64,000 bases of DNA from the NCBI GenBank assembly GCA_963969345.1, contig OZ017770.1, forward strand, positions 6,519,246 through 6,583,245, read 5' to 3'. Source of the DNA: Turbatrix aceti (taxonomy: Eukaryota > Nematoda > Chromadorea > Rhabditida > Panagrolaimidae). This document shows, piece after piece, positions 63,656 to 64,000 of the stretch. How positions within the stretch are numbered: position 1 is the first letter of the stretch; every line of letters begins with the position of its first letter. The notes below the pieces were generated by a model. It saw only the letters and a list, made by a program, of their open reading frames with translations. It was not told the DNA's origin and did not search any database. The translations under genes were made by a program, and so were the position numbers.

Positions 63656-64000
63656 CTGAAATGTACATTTGTTAAATAAACACAATGTTGCAATATTTTA
63701 ATTTTAGTTGGTTTTGCCTGCTTTAGTCCATCATTGAGGTATGCATTCAAAAAAGTTACAAAAGTGCAGGTGGTGGTTGCAACAGCTGTCATCCTGCAAT
63801 TTCGGATAGCAGCCGTTGCACCGCCATGGCCAGTGAGTGCGGCAGGGACCCAAAATCTCGAGGCGGCTTTGTTGTCCTAGGTCAATCAGTCAGAGCTAAA
63901 TGTTGCTATCCTGACACTTATGAAAATTCGTATGGCTCATCGATTCAGCTTCTGCCAGACAGTCGTGCAAGTGCACAACAATTACCCTCTTTGAGTGGCA
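63656..64000 (-). other. Region upstream of the first mapped collagen exon
   Basis: The first mapped collagen exon is preceded by a good acceptor (CATTTCAG, minus strand). A short Cys-rich frame around 63770-63860 and a Met frame at 63790 were examined as the missing 7S/signal exon; neither gives a convincing Cys-X-Cys entry into the triple helix. The gene is therefore marked as partial. Confidence 0.4.

Noticed and set aside
58187..63675. Many long plus-strand frames rich in Pro/Gly/Arg/Thr across the collagen gene
   Set aside because: All are antisense or frame-shifted shadows of the collagen Gly-X-Y repeat.
63770..63860. Cys-rich frame next to the collagen N terminus, considered as the 7S domain
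   Set aside because: Its phase does not match the first collagen exon, and the Cys pattern is not the Cys-X-Cys entry seen in type IV collagens.
1..64000. tRNA, rRNA, snRNA or CRISPR features
   Set aside because: No cloverleaf, TTC-arm motif, snRNA start or spaced direct repeats were recognised by eye; a tRNAscan or Infernal run would be decisive.

Overview
This is nuclear DNA from an animal, most likely a nematode. Genes are split by many short introns (about 45-100 bp, GT...TTTCAG), with a few kilobase-scale introns. The nematode call rests on gene content: a lin-14-type BEN-domain gene whose 3' UTR carries lin-4 and let-7 target sites, an MBR-1/E93-type pipsqueak regulator, a GAR-like muscarinic receptor and an alpha-2(IV)/LET-2-type collagen. 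I cannot name the species. All exon models were read by eye from reading frame, splice sites and family similarity; no search was run.

Layout, left to right. 2613-4102 (+) ethanolamine kinase. 5024-9580 (+) FIP200/RB1CC1-type autophagy scaffold, 15 exons. 10813-16280 (+) muscarinic-like GPCR, whose second intron holds a large inverted-repeat element. 18067-20717 (-) MNT/MAD-family bHLH-zipper repressor. 23109-23719 (+) small unidentified gene, tail-to-tail with 23942-26672 (-) TBC1D16-type RabGAP. 26673-33454 holds nothing I can support as coding. 33455-40118 (+) lin-14-like gene, followed by a 3' UTR to about 41.2 kb with repeated lin-4 and let-7 sites. 41653-42504 (+) small Ig-domain gene. 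42920-46981 (-) MBR-1/E93/LCOR-type transcription factor, 5' end not found. 51046-53600 (-) unidentified protein with a 16-residue tandem repeat. 54329-57234 (+) unidentified serine/proline/glutamine-rich nuclear-type protein. 57576-63655 (-) type IV collagen, alpha-2 class, complete at the C terminus with its extreme N terminus unresolved.

The genes do not form an operon or one pathway; strands alternate and spacing is irregular. Several are developmental regulators (lin-14-like, MBR-1/E93, MNT/MAD). The most interesting region is the lin-14-like 3' UTR: it has three 8-mer lin-4/miR-125 seed sites plus weaker ones, and three let-7 seed sites, one of them pairing with let-7 over 12 consecutive 3' nucleotides in addition to the seed. 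This ties the gene to the heterochronic timing pathway independently of its protein sequence.
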